Origin: Eubacteriales bacterium
GTDB lineage: Bacteria; Bacillota; Clostridia; Christensenellales; CAG-138
DNA: 22,990 nt
NCBI GenBank assembly: GCA_028701165.1
Contig: JAQVRG010000004.1
Span: forward strand, 1-22,990
Reading direction: 5' to 3'
The notes beneath the pieces are model-generated. The model searched no databases and was not told where the DNA came from. It worked only from the letters and a program-made list of their open reading frames with translations. Below, in pieces: positions 22,804 through 22,990 of this stretch (position 1 is its first letter; each line of letters begins with the position of its first letter). Made by a program: the position numbers and the translations under genes.

Positions 22804-22832
22804 AGTATACCTACTTTATCCGGCAAGGTCAA
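22804..22832 (-). promoter_or_regulatory. Promoter of nfnAB
   Basis: On the minus strand TTGACC (22827-22832), a 17-base spacer and TATACT (22804-22809) form a sigma-A promoter. Transcription would start near 22797, with a leader of about 65 bases. AT-rich DNA upstream (about 22841-22871) could act as an UP element. Confidence 0.7.
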
Positions 22833-22889
22833 GGGGGCCGAGGCATAAATCGATATATTCTTATTGAAAAAATATAGAAAAATTGGAGA

Positions 22890-22917
22890 CGTGCCTGCGG
22901 ATTGACGCACAGGCACG
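22890..22917. repeat. Inverted repeat centred on the -35 box at the right edge, candidate operator
   Basis: CGTGCCTG (22890-22897) and CAGGCACG (22910-22917) form a perfect eight-base inverted repeat with a 12-base centre. The -35 box TTGACG (22902-22907) lies in that centre, so a dimeric regulator bound here would block or position RNA polymerase. Confidence 0.5.
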
Positions 22918-22930
22918 CTGACGCTATACT
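22902..22930 (+). promoter_or_regulatory. Promoter for the gene starting at the right edge
   Basis: TTGACG (22902-22907), a 17-base spacer and TATACT (22925-22930) form a sigma-A promoter. Transcription would start near 22937, about 49 bases before the ATG at 22986. Confidence 0.7.
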
Positions 22931-22985
22931 GATAAGGAATATCGAAGAATTTACGTAGCCGCTTGCGGAAGGGAGTAAGGGTCCT

Positions 22986-22990
22986 ATGAG
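22986..22990 (+). CDS. Start of a gene cut by the window edge
   Basis: An ATG at 22986 follows GGGAG (22971-22975) by ten bases and lies 49 bases after a predicted transcription start. Only one codon and two bases are in the window, so the product cannot be told. The operator-like repeat at its promoter suggests a regulated gene, transcribed divergently from nfnAB. Confidence 0.4.

Overview
The window looks like chromosomal DNA of a GC-rich, anaerobic, Clostridia-type member of the Bacillota. The reasons are strong GGAGG ribosome binding sites, sigma-A type promoters, a yabE-ksgA neighbourhood, an RsfA-like regulator, a Rex repressor, a sensory-type [FeFe] hydrogenase and an Nfn-type transhydrogenase. 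A Christensenellales-like lineage would fit, but that is inference from gene content only. I see no rRNA, tRNA, CRISPR array, phage, plasmid or insertion sequence, and no gene-free stretch longer than about 260 bases.

Layout. Bases 1-2537 (+) hold a DUF134 DNA-binding protein and a LacI-sensor/GGDEF protein. Bases 2543-4675 (-) hold a MecA-type penicillin-binding lipoprotein, divergent from a YabE-like cell-wall protein and rsmA/ksgA (4782-6674, +). Bases 6669-9962 (-) hold an M14 peptidoglycan-type peptidase, a Myb/RsfA-like regulator and asnS. Bases 10114-13626 (+) are the least familiar part: a protein of unknown function, a degenerate glycerate-kinase-fold protein and a GNAT acetyltransferase fused to a membrane domain. 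Bases 13642-15761 (-) pair an aspartate/glutamate racemase with an acidic amino acid symporter, and 15979-16746 (+) is a TauE/YfcA permease.

The right third (16813-22732, all -) is a redox block. rex, a HydS-like PAS hydrogenase and a SpoIIE/PP2C phosphatase form one apparent operon, and nfnA-nfnB form another upstream of it. Together they suggest sensing of H2 and NADH/NAD+ state beside an enzyme linking NADH, NADPH and ferredoxin. A new + strand gene begins at the right edge behind a promoter that carries an inverted repeat.

Transcription signals are unusually compact. Terminators lie inside convergent neighbours, terminators abut the next promoter, and two back-to-back promoters appear to place transcription starts almost on the start codons of the penicillin-binding protein and the YabE-like protein. 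The most unusual candidates are the 10114-13626 cluster, the hydrogen-sensing operon and this putatively leaderless divergent pair.
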